A stretch of 64,000 bases of DNA. Origin: JAHFTY01 sp964584785. GTDB taxonomy: Bacteria > Acidobacteriota > Terriglobia > 20CM-2-55-15. A program made the translations under genes and the position numbers. The stretch is taken from positions 173,292-237,291 of the forward strand of contig CAZPBY010000002.1 in assembly GCA_964584785.1 (NCBI GenBank). The letters are read 5' to 3'. The number at the start of each line of letters is the position of its first letter. The first letter of the stretch is position 1. The notes beneath the pieces were generated by a model. The model made no database searches. It was not told the DNA's origin and saw nothing but the letters and a program-made list of their open reading frames with translations. This document shows positions 43,601-58,600 of the stretch, in pieces.

Positions 43601-46600
43601 AATGGTTGCCCGTAACGGACAAAAACACGACGGACAAATCCGCACCGCACGCGGATTCCCGTTCGATGGCTTTCCAGGGCATGCATTTGATCGAGACCGA
43701 CGACGGTGGGATTTATGAGTTGGTTAAGCCAGGCGAATCGGGCAGGAAGTGGATTTCTCTGATTGGGAACCTGGCTCTGACGGAGTTCGAGGACGTCACG
43801 TTCAACACTGTTAATGACCGGATTCTGGGCGGCGCTCAGGACAACGGTACTTCGATGCAGGCCGCATTCAACGACCCCGAATGGAATGCACTGCTCGGCG
43901 GTGATGGCGGATTTGTCGCGGCCTCAGGCGGTACGTTCTACTTCACTTCCCAAAAGCTTTCTAATTTCGAATTCGCAGCTCTGGCCGCAGCAGACGCGCC
44001 TAAAGGCTCACAGTTCGTCGAGGTTCCTGCCGGCAGTCCGTTCAAAGAACACGACCATGTCGGCATCATCGGCGACGATTACGAAGTCACCGCCGTGGGG
44101 AATGGGACCAACGGTAATGTCAAACTGACGCTGGATAAACCGCTGAAGGAAGATGTTCAACAGAACCTCCGCGTGATTCGCATGAAACCGGGCTTGTTGG
44201 TTGACAAGACCCTGCTCGCGGAAAAACCGGGAGACACGCCGGCACTCCAACCTCTCTCCAAGGTGGATAAAATCCAGTTTACCCAGCCGTATGTTCTGAA
44301 CGCCATCGATCCAAACATGCTGCTGACCGGTACAAACTTTCTTTACGAGTCCTCTGACAACGGCCGGAATCTCAAACTTCTGAACGGTGATCCCGTTCTG
44401 GCGAATGGGAAATACTCGCCGGCTCCGAACGCGGACATCGGCAAAGTAACGTCGCTGGTTTACGGCGGCAAAGAACCTAACGGCGCTGGAAGCATTGACA
44501 GGAAGGAAATCATTTATGCCGGCACTGAGAAAGACAGCGCCAATAAAGACAAAGTATCCGCCCTTTGGGTCCGGCAACCCGGTTCGAACAAACTGATTCC
44601 GGTTAAGAGCTTCGACGCGGCCAGCAAGAGCAAGGTCAAGTCGGTGACCGTCGATCCCAACGACTGGCGTCGCGTGTTCGTGCTCGATGCGAACGGGCAC
44701 ATCTGGTATTCCTCCGACGGGAACGTCACCGATACGTCGGCCTGGATATGGACAGACGTGACCGGAAACCTCAAACCCAACATCGGCGCCTCGAACCCGA
44801 AAACCATCCTGTATGACGGCAACTCGGACGCATTATTCGCCGGCGCGGATGGCGGTTTGTATACCAGCGTCAAGCCGGTTATCGATCGAACCGTTTCCTT
44901 CGTCAATTCGACGACGTTAAGGATCACGGACCCGAAGATCGTCAGCTTCTTCGCCGACATCAAGAATTGGATTCACGTCGGCACGGAGGTGAAGATCGAA
45001 CTGGGATCGACCCAGGTCCAGTCAACTGTGAAGTCGATCACGGTTTTTACCAGTGTGTTTGGCGAGGTTGAGATCGAGCTCAAGGATGCGGTGCTCACGA
45101 GCCAGCTCACGAAAGCCATCTTCCAAACCCCGTCCTGGAACGAGTTCGGGCAAGGTTTGCCCAATGTGCCCGTCACATCCATTGACCGAATCGGCGGCAA
45201 CGACGACCTGCTGCTGGTCGGCACGTTTGGCCGAGGCGCCTGGACGATTCCGCTGAACGGCCTTAGTACAAACGCTCTATCGAGTCGCGGACACCTCGAC
45301 TTGAGAGGGACTCTCGGAAACGCAACCGCAGAGACATTCCTCTTGCAACGAAACGCGTCGATGCCCTGGATGCTCGATGTCTACCAATACCAGGGTCCGA
45401 CGAAGCCCGACAAACCGACGTTAAGCGTGCCTCTAGGGTCTTTGGATTCGATCGACATTCAAACATGGGATGGCGCCGATCAGGTCACTATCGATGTCTC
45501 CAACGGCGCAATATCGGTTCCGAACGGCATCCATATTGATGCGTTGCTGGTGAACGCACCCGTGGAATCGATTCTTAAGATTGTCGCCGACCCGGGCGTC
45601 ACAGTCACGGGGAGGACCGGGATCAAGCTTGATCCGACGATCTCAGATTCTGGATCCGATAGCCTGAGCGTCGTTGACCCGTTCGGAATGCGCGGCTCCC
45701 AAACCGTCACCTGGCATAACGTCAAGACTCCGACCGACACCACCGTTGTCTCCCTAAACGCCACGACACTCGGAGCCGCATTGAAAAGCGTCGCAGATGT
45801 CTTCCACGATCTTTTGCTGGAAGCTTTGCAAAGTAAATCCATGGGAGGAATCAATACGTCATCCCTGTCGAATGCGCTGAACGGTCAGGTTGCTCAGGCC
45901 ACGGCGGGCATCGACGATGGACAGGATGAGGTTGCCGGAGAAAGCACCGATGCTGGGGAAGGAGAAGCTGCAGGTGGAGAAGCTGCAGGTGGAGAAGTCT
46001 TTGCACCGGATCCTCTTAGTTCCTGGCTGTCCCGATTACTCGAAGAAAACGGGATTGATCTCGATCAGATCGTGAATGGCGGAACGATCAGTACTCCCGA
46101 ACTCTTGAAGACCGCCCTGGAGACGCAGCTTGGCGCAACCGTTCAATTCTCGGACGACAAAGACATCGATAAGGATGGCGTAAACGATCTCTTTTACACC
46201 GTCACCGTATCGGGCAAGAAACTCACGGGGAATGTGGAACTGAGTGTCGATGCAACGGACCAACTCACCGGCGGACAAATTCAGCTCACCGGCGATCTCG
46301 ACATCTCGGCGCTCATCGACCTGAATCTCAGCTTCGGCGTAAGCGCGAGTGGATTCTTCATTCAGCCTAACGCGACCGGAACGCCCGAACTCAAGATTCA
46401 CGACATCACGATAGACGGCGGCGTGCACGGCACGGGGCGCTTGGGATTTCTCGGCGTCGAGGTGAACGACGGAACGCTGACACTCGACAAACAGGTTTCT
46501 ATCGATATCAAGCTTTCCGATCCGGAGGGTTCGGCAGGCGACGGGTTCATCCGGCTGACCGAAATGACTCCCGAAAACCTAAGCGCGATGGTAGACGCAA

Positions 46601-49600
46601 CAGTGAACAACGACAAGGCTGACGGGCTGGATGACGACATCGTCCTGACCGGCGACTTCACGCTGCAAGCCATCGTGCCGGGATTCGATATCACGGAAGA
46701 CCTGGTTACGCTGGAACTCAACGTCAAATGGGCGGACGCTACCGACCTGACGCACGTCACTCTGTCGCCCGGCGGCGCGCTCGGCAACGCCATCGACTTC
46801 CTCGGGTTCCTGACAACGAAGGCAAAGGATATTACCGATCAATTACACACACTTCGCGACAAACTGAACGACCTCGCGAACACGACAAACTTCATCGATT
46901 TCTCCATCGTCAAAAATGCGCTCGACAAGATTCTCAAAGTTGCCGACGCGTTCGACAGCAAAGTCATTACACCGCTGGAGTCGATCGGCGGTGGGATCAA
47001 CAGCTTGCCTACGATTCAGGATCTCGTGCGGGAGGTAGCGAATATTCTGGGGATCGATCTTTCCAAGCTGGGTCTGAATTACGACAAAGACACCCATGAG
47101 CTGACCTACCACCTGCACTTCAAGGATGTGCTCGCCAGTTTCTCGGATCGTCCGCTCCAGTTTTCGTTCAACTTCGATCCCATCTCGGATCTTTCCGTGA
47201 ATGTGGCGAACCCCGGGTTCGATGCGACGATCGGCGTCGACATCACGTTCGGCGCAAACTTGAAAGCCTTGCACGACAACCCAACCGATCTCGAGGATGC
47301 GTTCTTCATCCAGGACGCATCGATCTTTGCCGAGGCATCTATCGATGCCAGCGGCATCACGGGCGATGCCCGTTTGGGATTCCTGGATGTCAACGTCTCC
47401 GGCGGAACCTTATCGACGCCGGTGGACCACCCCATCAGGTTCAGCGTCGCGCTGAAGGACCCCGACGGAAGCGATACCGATTCGGACCATAAGGAAATCA
47501 CGATTCGTGAACTGAAGGACCACATCCTTACGCCGAAGGACCTCATCGGCACGCCTACCATCGGTGGTGCGCTAACCGCAACACTGCCGCTGGGCGCGTC
47601 GGTGGGGGCGTTGACGATATCGCCGTCTCCCAGCACGACGCTCACCGTCAACATCGCCGACATATCCGACACCGACAGCATCACGATTTCTCCCGACCCT
47701 TCCACCTTTGGCGCTGAACTCCGCAAGCTGTTCGACTTCCACAATCTCAGCGCGGCGCAGTTTGTGAGCCTGCTCGGCGTGCTGAACTCACAGCTTCAAG
47801 AGGTCCGCAACACACAGTTCTTCCAGGATCTGCAGATCCCCTTTGTCAAAGGAGCGATCACAGGGGCTCTCGACTTCACGAAATCCATCTCGGACGGTCT
47901 TTTCTACAGCGACGGCGCCGATAAAGTCGCGGATGGCGCGGATCGCCTGGTCAGCGATCTCAACGCGGCATTGAAAGCCGCGGGGCTCGACCGCGAAATC
48001 GTGGTGCAGGGAGAAGGCACGAAAATCAAGTTCGAAGCGATCGATTACAGAGTCACAGGCTTCAAAATCGAGAAAGCCGCCACAGACGCGGGCGGTTTTA
48101 AGGATCTCGGCTTGACCGACCCTACATCCTTTGCCCCATTTGTCGAAGTCACACCGAAGCATCACGACGCCAACGACAAGCCCGGCACCATCGACGGCGA
48201 TGCGGTGCTGAAGTTCACGATCCATAAAACCGGCAGCGACGATCAGATCGTTGAAGTCAAGGTCAAGAAAGCCGACACTGACGCCAACACCGCCATCGGC
48301 GATGACGCCATCAAGCTCTTGCGCGCCGACAATTCCGCAACTTTCGAGAGCGCTCAGGGACTGGCTTTCCGCCTGGGACAGATCCTGAATCTGTCCGACA
48401 TTCTCGTGTACGACTCCACCACCGACGCGCTGACGCTCAACATCGGCAAAGTTCTGCCCAAAGCCGTCGCCAGTACGGAAATCCCTCTCGATTTCAAAGT
48501 GGACCTCGCGTCGCTTCTGAACATCCAGACCAGCTCCATTCTTAAGCTGGAAGCCCATGCGGGCTTCGATCCCGACTTCCTGATCGGCGTTTACCTGGGC
48601 GAAACGGTGCCGGGCGCGGTGTCGAACCTGAGCGGAACAACCGAGCTGTCGAAATTGAACGACGATCATGGCGTGAACATCAACACAGCGCCGGCCATCA
48701 CGGCGCCGGACGCCGTGAAGAAGACACTCGGACAGCTTCAAAACGACGCTCACTTTAGCCTGTCCGTGACGGTGGGCACCACCACCAGCACCGCGAGTTT
48801 CACCGTGAAAGCCGCCGATACGACGGACAATGACACGGCCGCCAAACTCGCCACGGACGTCAACAATGCGCTGAACATCGCATCGGTCCGAAGCGGCGCC
48901 GTCGACACGTTCGAACTCAGTGACAAAGCCACATTCGACGTCGTCATCGGAACAACGGCAACAACGGTGACGGTGAGCAAGAACTCCACCACGGGCAATG
49001 CCACTTTCAACGATCTGATATCCGATATCAACTCCGCGCTCACCACGGCCGGCATCAACACGAAGGTGACGGCCGTTGCCGACGTGATCGATTCCGGCGG
49101 CGTCAAAACGAACGTCATTGTTCTGCGCAACGCCGGAACAACAACCGAATTCACCATTCAGAACACCAACGACATTGCACAGAATGGATTGAAACTGCCG
49201 AAGGACGCGACGCTCGCGAAGGCGCTGGATACGCTTGTCACTGCAGGTGTCAACGGCAACCGCCTCACGCTTACGGCAAATCCATCCGTCACGACCTTTA
49301 CTCTGGCGGCCTCGCAGCAGGACGCGGCCGTGAAGGAACTCGGCTTTTCCGCGAATCAAACAGGCAAGGGACCACTGGTGGGGAGCACGCTGGATCACTT
49401 TGTCCTTAAATCCGGCGACGCGGTGTTCCACCTCACGATTGGCGGCGTCCTTTACGACATCACCGTTCCGGTATCCGCCACGACTCTCCCCGCCAACGCC
49501 AGCATCGATGACGTCGTGACGGACGTCAACAACGCATTGATTTCGGCAAAGAAACACAGCGACAACTCGACCGTGAACCTGTCATCGAAGATCGCGGCCG

Positions 49601-52600
49601 AAGCTGCGGGCGGCGCGTTGCTGCTTCGGATCAAGGACGCGGCGCTGACTTCCGTGACGTTCACTTCAACGCTCGATAATCCGGCAGTGACGGAATTCGG
49701 TCTAACGGACTCCGCAACGATTACACCGCTCCTGATTACGGCGGTGAAGGATGTACCGACCGCTATTGGCCGCCTTTCGGGCGACACGACATTCAACATC
49801 ACGCTTTCCGGTGGATCCGCGATCCCCGTGACTATCTATTCGGACGACACGGCGACCAACTCATCCATCCTCAACCTGGTGTCCGATGTGAACCAGGCAC
49901 TGAACGTCGCTTCGATCAAAGGCGGCACCTTGAGCGGTTTTGTCCTCGCGTCGAACGTGACATTCTCCGTCAAGATCAACGGCGCCGCGACGTCGCAATC
50001 CGTCACAGTCCTCGCTTCGGACACGACCGGCAATACGTCGCTTTCGGATCTGTTGCAGGACATCAATAAAGCGCTCGGTACTGCCGGACTTTCGAAACTC
50101 GTGACGGCGAAACCCGGCGGCGTTAACGACACCGCCGGCAACGCCCGTGTGCTGCTCCAGGGAAACACGGATGTCGTCAACAAACTGGAAATAACCGCCG
50201 CTTCAGGAAATGCCCTGGGGCTGCCGGCGAGTGCGGCCGCAACGAGTTTCCTCGGACGGGTCCAGGCGCAGTCCACGGGCAACAAGCTCATCATCACGGC
50301 AGTCGATACTTACATCGCCACCGGCAGCACCATCGGCACATTCAAGCTGACGAGCGACGCGACGATCACCATCAAACCCGACGGCGGCAGCGACCCGCAG
50401 GTCACCGTCACGGCAGCCGACACCTCGGATAACACCCGCATCGAAGACCTGGTTCGCGACTTGAATGTTGCTCTGGCCGACAAGCTGAACGGCGACATCC
50501 ACGCCGAAGTCCGCGGCAGTGCGATTGTTTTGCGTTCGGAAAAACCGTTCAGCATCACGTCAGGATCGGCGAGCCTCGGACTAGCGGCCCCACCGGGCGG
50601 CGCGACGAAGGACAGCATCATCGGGTTTACTTTGACGGCACCTGCGTCTCTGCCGGAGCTCGGTCTTACCGTCGCCGGCGGCGCGCTCTCATTGACCGCG
50701 GACAGCGTGGACTTCCTCGTTTACCTCAGCGACGGCTCCGCGCCATTGGCGATCACACTCGATACGCTCGACACCGTTCAGAAGGTGATCGACCAGATCA
50801 ATGCGAAAGCTCCGGGCAAATTGGAAGCGGTCATTAACGATGGCCACACCGGACTTGCACTGATCGATCACACGTTTAAACCTGTAGTCAAGGACAGCAA
50901 CGGCAACGTGACCTCGAACCCCAATTCCGCCATGTTCATGGTAGTCGCGGTGAACGGATCCGCGGCGGCTGTCGATTTGAAGTTAGTGGGCGTGGATTCG
51001 CTCAACGCTTCCAACCTCGACGGCAAGATCGAGGGCGGTCAGCTCATGGGAGTCAAGCTGACCGATCGTTTCTTCCTCCAGAACGCGAATCTCGGAGCCG
51101 ATCTTTCGATAACGACGAAAGACGGCATCCACGCGAAGGCAGGGTTCGGGTTTATCGGCATCACACTGGACGGCGACGGCTCGCTGAACGGAAAAGTCGA
51201 CATCGGTTTGAAGGATCCGTCGACGACCGGTCCGGCGGCCGACGGCAAGATTTCGCTCACCGAATTCATCAATGCCCTCACGCAAAAACAGTTCAGCTCC
51301 ATCTTCGCAGCGCCGGCCCTGACGGGCGGTGGCTCGATCAGCGTGGATGTCCGGTTGGATACGGGTGGCGCCGACCTCAGCAGCTTTATCAATCTGGGCA
51401 CCGCGAAGATCGATTTGAACGTTCTTAACCTGGGCGACTTCCTGGATCATTACGCAGATGATCTGACGCTCACGATCGCGAGCCGCACGGACGCCCACAC
51501 GTTCACTCTGGCCGGGGACTTTACGGATAAATTCATCGCCGGTTCGAAGCTGACCGTGGGCAGCACTTTCTCGACGTACGTCAAGACGGTGACTTTCGAT
51601 AAAACCAGCAACAAAACGACGGTAGAGATCCTGACCGACGATACTCTGCCCGACCCGCTCACGACGGCAAAGGTCAGCACTCCGGCAACGCCGGCGGTGA
51701 TTCTCAAGACCACCGGCCTGGACGACCTGGTGTCGTTCGACAACAAGGGCTTCACCTTCTCCTCGATTCTCGACGCGCTCGTGGCTCTGAGCGGTTTCCT
51801 CAGTCAGTTCGATTCGGTGGGCGCCATTCTCAACGCGGATATCCCACTCATCAACCTGAGCGTCCACGATCTGCTCAGCTTTGCCGACAAATTCGCTCAC
51901 GCGCTCGACGGCACGGATTCGGCCGGGACCTTGCAGTTGCTCGATCAGAAGATCAGCGAGGCGTTCGGTGTCGACCCGGCAAGCGACCTGTTCAAGGTGT
52001 CGCTGGACAACAACGGTACGACGCTCGACAGAACCGACGATCTTCTCAAGCTGGAATTCAATCTGGGCGCCGCGTTCAGTAAATCGCTGGATGTCGACAT
52101 TCCTAACATTGATCTCAGCGGTGTGCCCGGAATCGGTGACATCGTTTCCAAACTGGATATCGGCGGCGCCGCAAATCTCTCAGCAAACGGTGCCGCGAAC
52201 TTCAAGCTCCAACTCGGCATTCCGATCTATAGTCCGACGTCGCTGTTCATCTACAAAGAAAGCGCGCTGGTTGGTGATCTCCATCTGAACGGCGCCAATC
52301 TCGCGTTCCACGCCGGCGCGGGTCCGTTCAACCTGTCGATCGCCAACGGCAGCGCCGCTATCAACGGAGCGATCGGATTGGCGTTGACGAGTGGATTTGA
52401 TTCGCACGGACGGCAGAGTTTCACTCAATTCCTGGCGAACCTCGGAAGCCTGACCCCGACGTTTACCGGAGACATCAGCGTTCAGTTGCCTGTCTTCTTC
52501 CCGACAGACTCACACGGTATCGGAACTCTCAGTCTGACCGGCAAATTGGAGAACATCACGAAAGGCCTGTTCGTGAAGACCGGTACAACGACGAGCACGA

Positions 52601-55600
52601 CTCAAGTCGTTCTGGATCTGTCCACGATCATTCCGGGGCTGGTTAGCGGTTTCCAGAACCTCAGCCTGCTCGATCAATTCCTGATCGCCGTCGACGGCGT
52701 GGACCAGGCGCTCGGCGGCATTCAAAAGGCGATGGATGGCTCGCTGAATTTCACGCTGCCGGTGATCGGCGACAAACTCGCGCAGGGATCGCACTTCCTC
52801 CAGGATTTCCGCGAGAACTTCCTCACGAGATTCAGAACCGAAGTGGAGAAGCTAGCCCATCCGGGTGACGACAGTGTTAAAGATCTCCTGGCCAACCTGC
52901 TGGGTTCGTCAGGCCTCGGCGTCTTGTTGAAGAGCAATGGCGCGCCGGGCGGAACGAAATCCGACATTCAATCATTCAGCAACCTCGCCACGGCAACCAG
53001 CACCAAGGACGCGGAGATCTGGTGGAAATTCAAGATCGGCCAGACTCTCACCGATCAGGGTGCGGATATCGGCTTCGACATCGGCATTCCGGGCCTGGGT
53101 CTCAAAACCGAAGGAAAGATCGAACTCGACATCGGCTGGCAACTCGATTTCGGATTCGGCTTGAGCGGCAAAGACGGATTTTTCTTCTTCATCGACGACC
53201 CGGATGAATTGACGATGACGGTCAACGTCTTTCTGCCGGACATCGCGCCGGGCGTTCCGGCAAGCATCACGGGCACGTTGGGTTTCCTTCAGTTGTCGGC
53301 AAAGAACGAAGACATCGATAATGACGGGCAAAAGACCCATCTTACGGCGACATTCGGTATCGACATCAAGAACAAGACCGACGCGACCGACACCCGCCTT
53401 GGTTTATCCGAACTGGGACGCATTGGATTTGATGCCAAAGTCAGCGCCAGCGCATCCGCCGAACTCGGAATGACGCTCGGCATCGCCGGTGACAAAGACG
53501 GCGGATTCCCGACGGTCAAATCGGACTTCATTCTGAGCTGGGCTTTACCCGACGGCGACCCCAGCAAGCCGGGCATCCAACCGATCTCGATCTTCAATCC
53601 GCCCGCCGGATTCAGTCTGGCGAAATCGATTCAAAGCGGTCTGCAGGTCGTCGAATTCAGGAACGTCACGCTCGACGTTGGCTCCTACATCACCAACGTC
53701 GTCGGTCCGCTCGTTCGCAAGATCCAGTCCGTCACCGAACCGGTGCAACCCATCATCGACATCGTCACCTCGCCCTTGCCGGTGCTCTCGGATCTTGGCC
53801 TGAACATTTCGCTGCTCGACATTGCGAAACAAACCGGACTGGTGAACCCCGCATTCATCGACGCTCTGGAACCGATTCTTCAGGTCGTGACGATCATCGA
53901 TCGCGTTCACTTCGACGGCGATAATTCCCTGCTCGTGCCGTTCGGGAAATTCACGGTTTTCGATCGAACAAATCCGGTCTTCGCCACGATGACGGATTTC
54001 GATCTCGGATCGCAGAAGTTCAACCTGGACAAATTCCGGACGGACGTCTTCGAAGGCAAGCTGAACGGCCTGATGGCCGGCCTGCCGAAAGGTCTGCAGG
54101 ACGTGCTCGGCGCGGTGTCCGGCGTCGGCGCCGACATTATGAAAGGCCTGACGAAGAAGACCGGCGGTGGGCAGAACCCGTTCTCGTTCCCCATTCTCGA
54201 GAATCCATCGCAGGTCTTTGGCGTGTTGATGGGCAAGCCTGCGACGCTCATCGCGTACGACATGCCGCCGTTCGATCTCGACGGCAGTTTCTCGGCATTC
54301 TTCTCGATCTTCGGACCTTTGGGCGTCTCGATCAACCTCGACGCGAAACTGCACATCGACTTCGCGTTCGGCTACGACACCACAGGATTCAAGGATTTTG
54401 CCGACAGCGGCTACAAGAATCCCGCCCTGTTGCTGAACGGCCTGTATGTCAGCGACGATCCCACAAAGGCCGAAGGCAGCAAGGAAGATCCGCCCGAACT
54501 CACATTCGACGGCGGATTGTGGGCCGCGGCCGAAATCAACGTGGGATTCGCGCGCGGCGGTGTCGGCGGCGGCATCTTCATACACGTCGATTTCAACCTT
54601 GACGATCCCGATCATGACGGCAAGATCCGGCTCGGCGAACTGGCCACGAATTTCCTGAATCAGTTGAAGGCACCCGACGTGGCGGAACGCTTCCTTGCCC
54701 CGTTGGCGGTTTTCGACGTCACCGGAAAAGTGACTGCGGAATTATTCGCATTCGTCAAAATCGATCTCGGTTTCTTCGATATCGACAAGAAATTCCAGAT
54801 CACCGATCCGCAAACCCTCGCCGACTTCAACGTGGACTTCTTCCGCCCGCCCGCTCTCGCAACGGAACTGAAGAACGGCGATCTGTTGATCAACATCGGT
54901 GAGTTCTCGAAACAGCGCGTGCTCGGCGACACCAGCGACTTCGGCGAACGCATTCACGTTGCGGATGCGGGTTTGCACAAAGTCGCCGTCTGGGCCGACA
55001 ACATCGACGACGCTCACGCCGATGCGAAACAGATCTACACCGTCACCGGAAAGATCATCGCCAGCGGTGGTGAAGGAAACGACCTTATCGACCTCTCGGG
55101 CACCTCCGTGCCGTTCGTGTTGGATGGAGGCGCGGGCGACGATGAGATTCACGGCGGATCCGGCGGCGGAACGATTACCGGAGGCGCCGGCAACGATCAC
55201 CTGTATGGCGGGGACGGCACCGATCTGATCCTCGGCAACGCCGGCAACGATTACATCGAAGGCGGGAAGGGCGCCGACATCATTTTCGGCGACGATGCGG
55301 AGATCGCGGACGGATTCGACCTCGCTTCTCCCAAAGGTTATCTGCGCGCCTTGTTCTCCGCCTCGGATGGAAACGACACCATCTACGGCCAGGACGGTAA
55401 CGATATCCTGGTCGGCTCCGGTGGCGTCGATACGATCGACGGCGGCATCGACAACGACATCATCGTGGGCGACAGTGCCCTGCTGTTCTTCAACGGAACG
55501 CTGAGTTCGGTTGCCGTCACAGAAACCGATAAAGATCCGCAAGCCTTCGGCGACATCCTGAATGGCGGAGACAACGACGACACCATCTACGGCGGCGGCG

Positions 55601-58600
55601 GCGACGACATCATCGGCGGAGACGCCGGCGCGGATGTGATTTACGGCGAAAGCGGCAAAGACATCATCCATGGCGGCTCCGGCGACGACGTCATTTTTGG
55701 CGACTTCGGCACGTTCATCAACGGCGATCACAAGAAGCCCATCGTCACTGCCGGCGGCGATCCCGACATCATCTTTGGCGATGCCGGCAATGACCTGCTG
55801 CTCGGCGGCGGCGGCAACGACGAGATTCACGGCGGCGCCAACGACGACTTCCTGTGGGGTGGCGTTGGCGTGGACACCCTCTACGGTGACGACGGCAACG
55901 ACACGCTGCTCGGCGAGTCCGATCCGGATTTCCTGTACGGCGGCGCCGGTGACGACGTGCTGGACGGCGGTCAAGGCAACGATCAACTGTTCGGCGGCTC
56001 TGGAAACGATGGTCTCATCGGCGGCTTCGGCTCCGACACACTCGATGGCGAGGAAGGCAGCGACTCGTACATCATTACGGCTCGCGGCGGCTCGACGACT
56101 GAACTCACCACGGCGTACGACTCGGGGACGACCGCAACCGACAACGACATCATGACCATATTCGGTACCGGCGAGGCCGACACCTTCCTCCTGCGCGCCA
56201 TGGCCGACTACTACTTCCCGAAGCTTTCCCGTCTCGAATCCGACATCGAAAAATTTGTGATCAAGGCGGAGTTGCTCGGCACTACGGCTGAAAAACATCA
56301 GTTCATCAAAGATGGAATCACTGCCGCTTACGGTCCGTGGGATGCGCCGGCTGCCATGCTCACAGCGCTTGACGCGGCGGACCCCGCCAGCGTCACGGCT
56401 TTGAAGAAAGCCGTCGACGACAATTACATTACCGAAAAGGACGCGACGGGGTACGACAGGGACACGGCTTTTGTCGCGTTGCTGAACAACGGCGGCGCCA
56501 ACGTCGAACGCTTCAACTACCGGAACCTGGAAGGTCTCGTCGTCAACACACTCGGCGGCAACGACTACGTGGTGTCCGATGACGTGATCGCCGCAACAAC
56601 CATCAATCTGGGAGCCGGCAACGACAGAATGCAGGTCGGCCAGGTGTTCCGGTCCGAGCGAAACAAAGACGATCCCCCCGTCATCACACACATCGCTCCG
56701 GACGATGTCTTCACCACGATCGCCATCACGCGCGGCTGGCTGTCCAACGGTGTTTCCGTCGCCATGACCGTGAACGGCGGCGACGATAACGATGAATTTG
56801 TCGTGTTCCACAACATTGCCACGCTGAACCTCAACGGCGGTGACGGTGACGACACCTTCATCGTGCGCGCCTTCGCCCTCGCGGGTTCGACCGACAGCGA
56901 ACGCGGCCGCACCGATATGAAAGGCGATGCCGGAGCCGACACCATCCTCTATGCGATGAACGCGCCCGTCGGCATCGATGGCGGTGACGGTTTCGATACG
57001 GTTCGAGTGATCGGAACCGAATTCAGCGATGATTTTGTCATCACCGATAAGGGCGTGTTCGGCGCAGGTCTCAATATCAATTTCGTCAACATCGAGTTGC
57101 TGGTGGTCGACGCCGCGGAAGGTGACGACCGCTTCTTTGTGCTCTCGACCGGACTCGACACGATCGTTGAACTCGACGGCGGCCTCGGCAGCGACAGCTT
57201 CTTCGTCGGCGGCAGTCCGGCGAACGCGCCGATTCCGGTTCTCAGCAACGACCTGAAGGGTTACAGCGGCATCATCCTGCAAAGCGTCGAAAGCGCCGAT
57301 CTCAACTTCAAGGGCATTCAGGTCGACGGCATTTCCGCCAACGTCGGCGATAATGAAGAGTCCGCCGTTATCGTGACTGAAAGCGGAGGCTCTTCGGTGG
57401 TGACCGAGGGTTCATCCGCCACCGATACCTACACCATTCGATTGACACGCGCGCCATCGGCGGATGTCGTTATCAATGTCATTCCTGCCGCGCTACCGCC
57501 TGAGGACAAAGCAAAAGGCTACGCCGATCTGGAATTCCTCGAAAACGGCAGTTGGGTTTCGTCCACATCGGTGGTTTTCCATGCCGGCGACACGGACTGG
57601 AAAACCGGCAAGACCGTCACATTCCGCGCCGCCCAGGACAGCGCATCCGAAGGAACGCGCTTCACCTTCATCAATCACACGCTCTCCAACAGCTCCGATC
57701 CATCGTTTGCCCAGGCAAAAATGCTGAGTGTGAAAGTCCAAATCAATGACGACGATCGCGCCGGCGTCACCATTACCCCGACCGGCACAGGTAATCGCGT
57801 CCTCGAAGGCGACTTCACCGACACGTTCGATGTTGTGCTGACCCGCCAGCCCAGCTCGCCGGTAACCGTCACGCTGAATACGCTGAACAATCAGGTTTCA
57901 TTGTCGAAAACGACGCTGACATTCAGTCCCAATGCCGGCGATACGAACGCGTGGAACAAGGCGCAGACCATCACGATAACGGGTATTGCGGATGGCGTTC
58001 TGGAAGGTTTCCACACCGACTACATTACCTACACGGTATCCAGCGATCCGGTCGCGGAGGGGGATAAGACTCTCTCGAAGGATTACGAGATCGATGGCGT
58101 GCCCGAAATCGACGTGTTCGGCGATGGCAAGGCCGACGATATCCCGCCGGAAAAACCGGTGTCGTTCGTGCTGCTGCAGGACAGGCCCATCCTGAACGAC
58201 TCCGCTCATCCGATCTCGGTTTTCTACGACGCCGACGGCCGATTCGGCGCAGCCGCTCCCGTCCAACTTGCGGCGTACACCGGACAAACGGATGCCGTAC
58301 TCCGTTTCGCGGTCAGCGGCAACACCGTTGATTTTTACAGCGGCGGCGCGCCCGCATTCATCAGCGGGCTGGTCCACGTGATCTATTCGTACGTCGAGCC
58401 GGGCTATAACAAGACAGTCGTCAAAGACAGCGTCGTGGATATCTATGACGGCGACGCGCCATCCGTCATCGTGAACGAGAGTGATGGTTCGACCGATGTC
58501 ATCGAAGGCACGGGCGCCCTGAAGGATAGCTATACGGTTCAGCTCTCGAAAAAGCCGGCCAGTTCGGTCACGCTGACGGTTACGGGCGTGAACACGCGCA

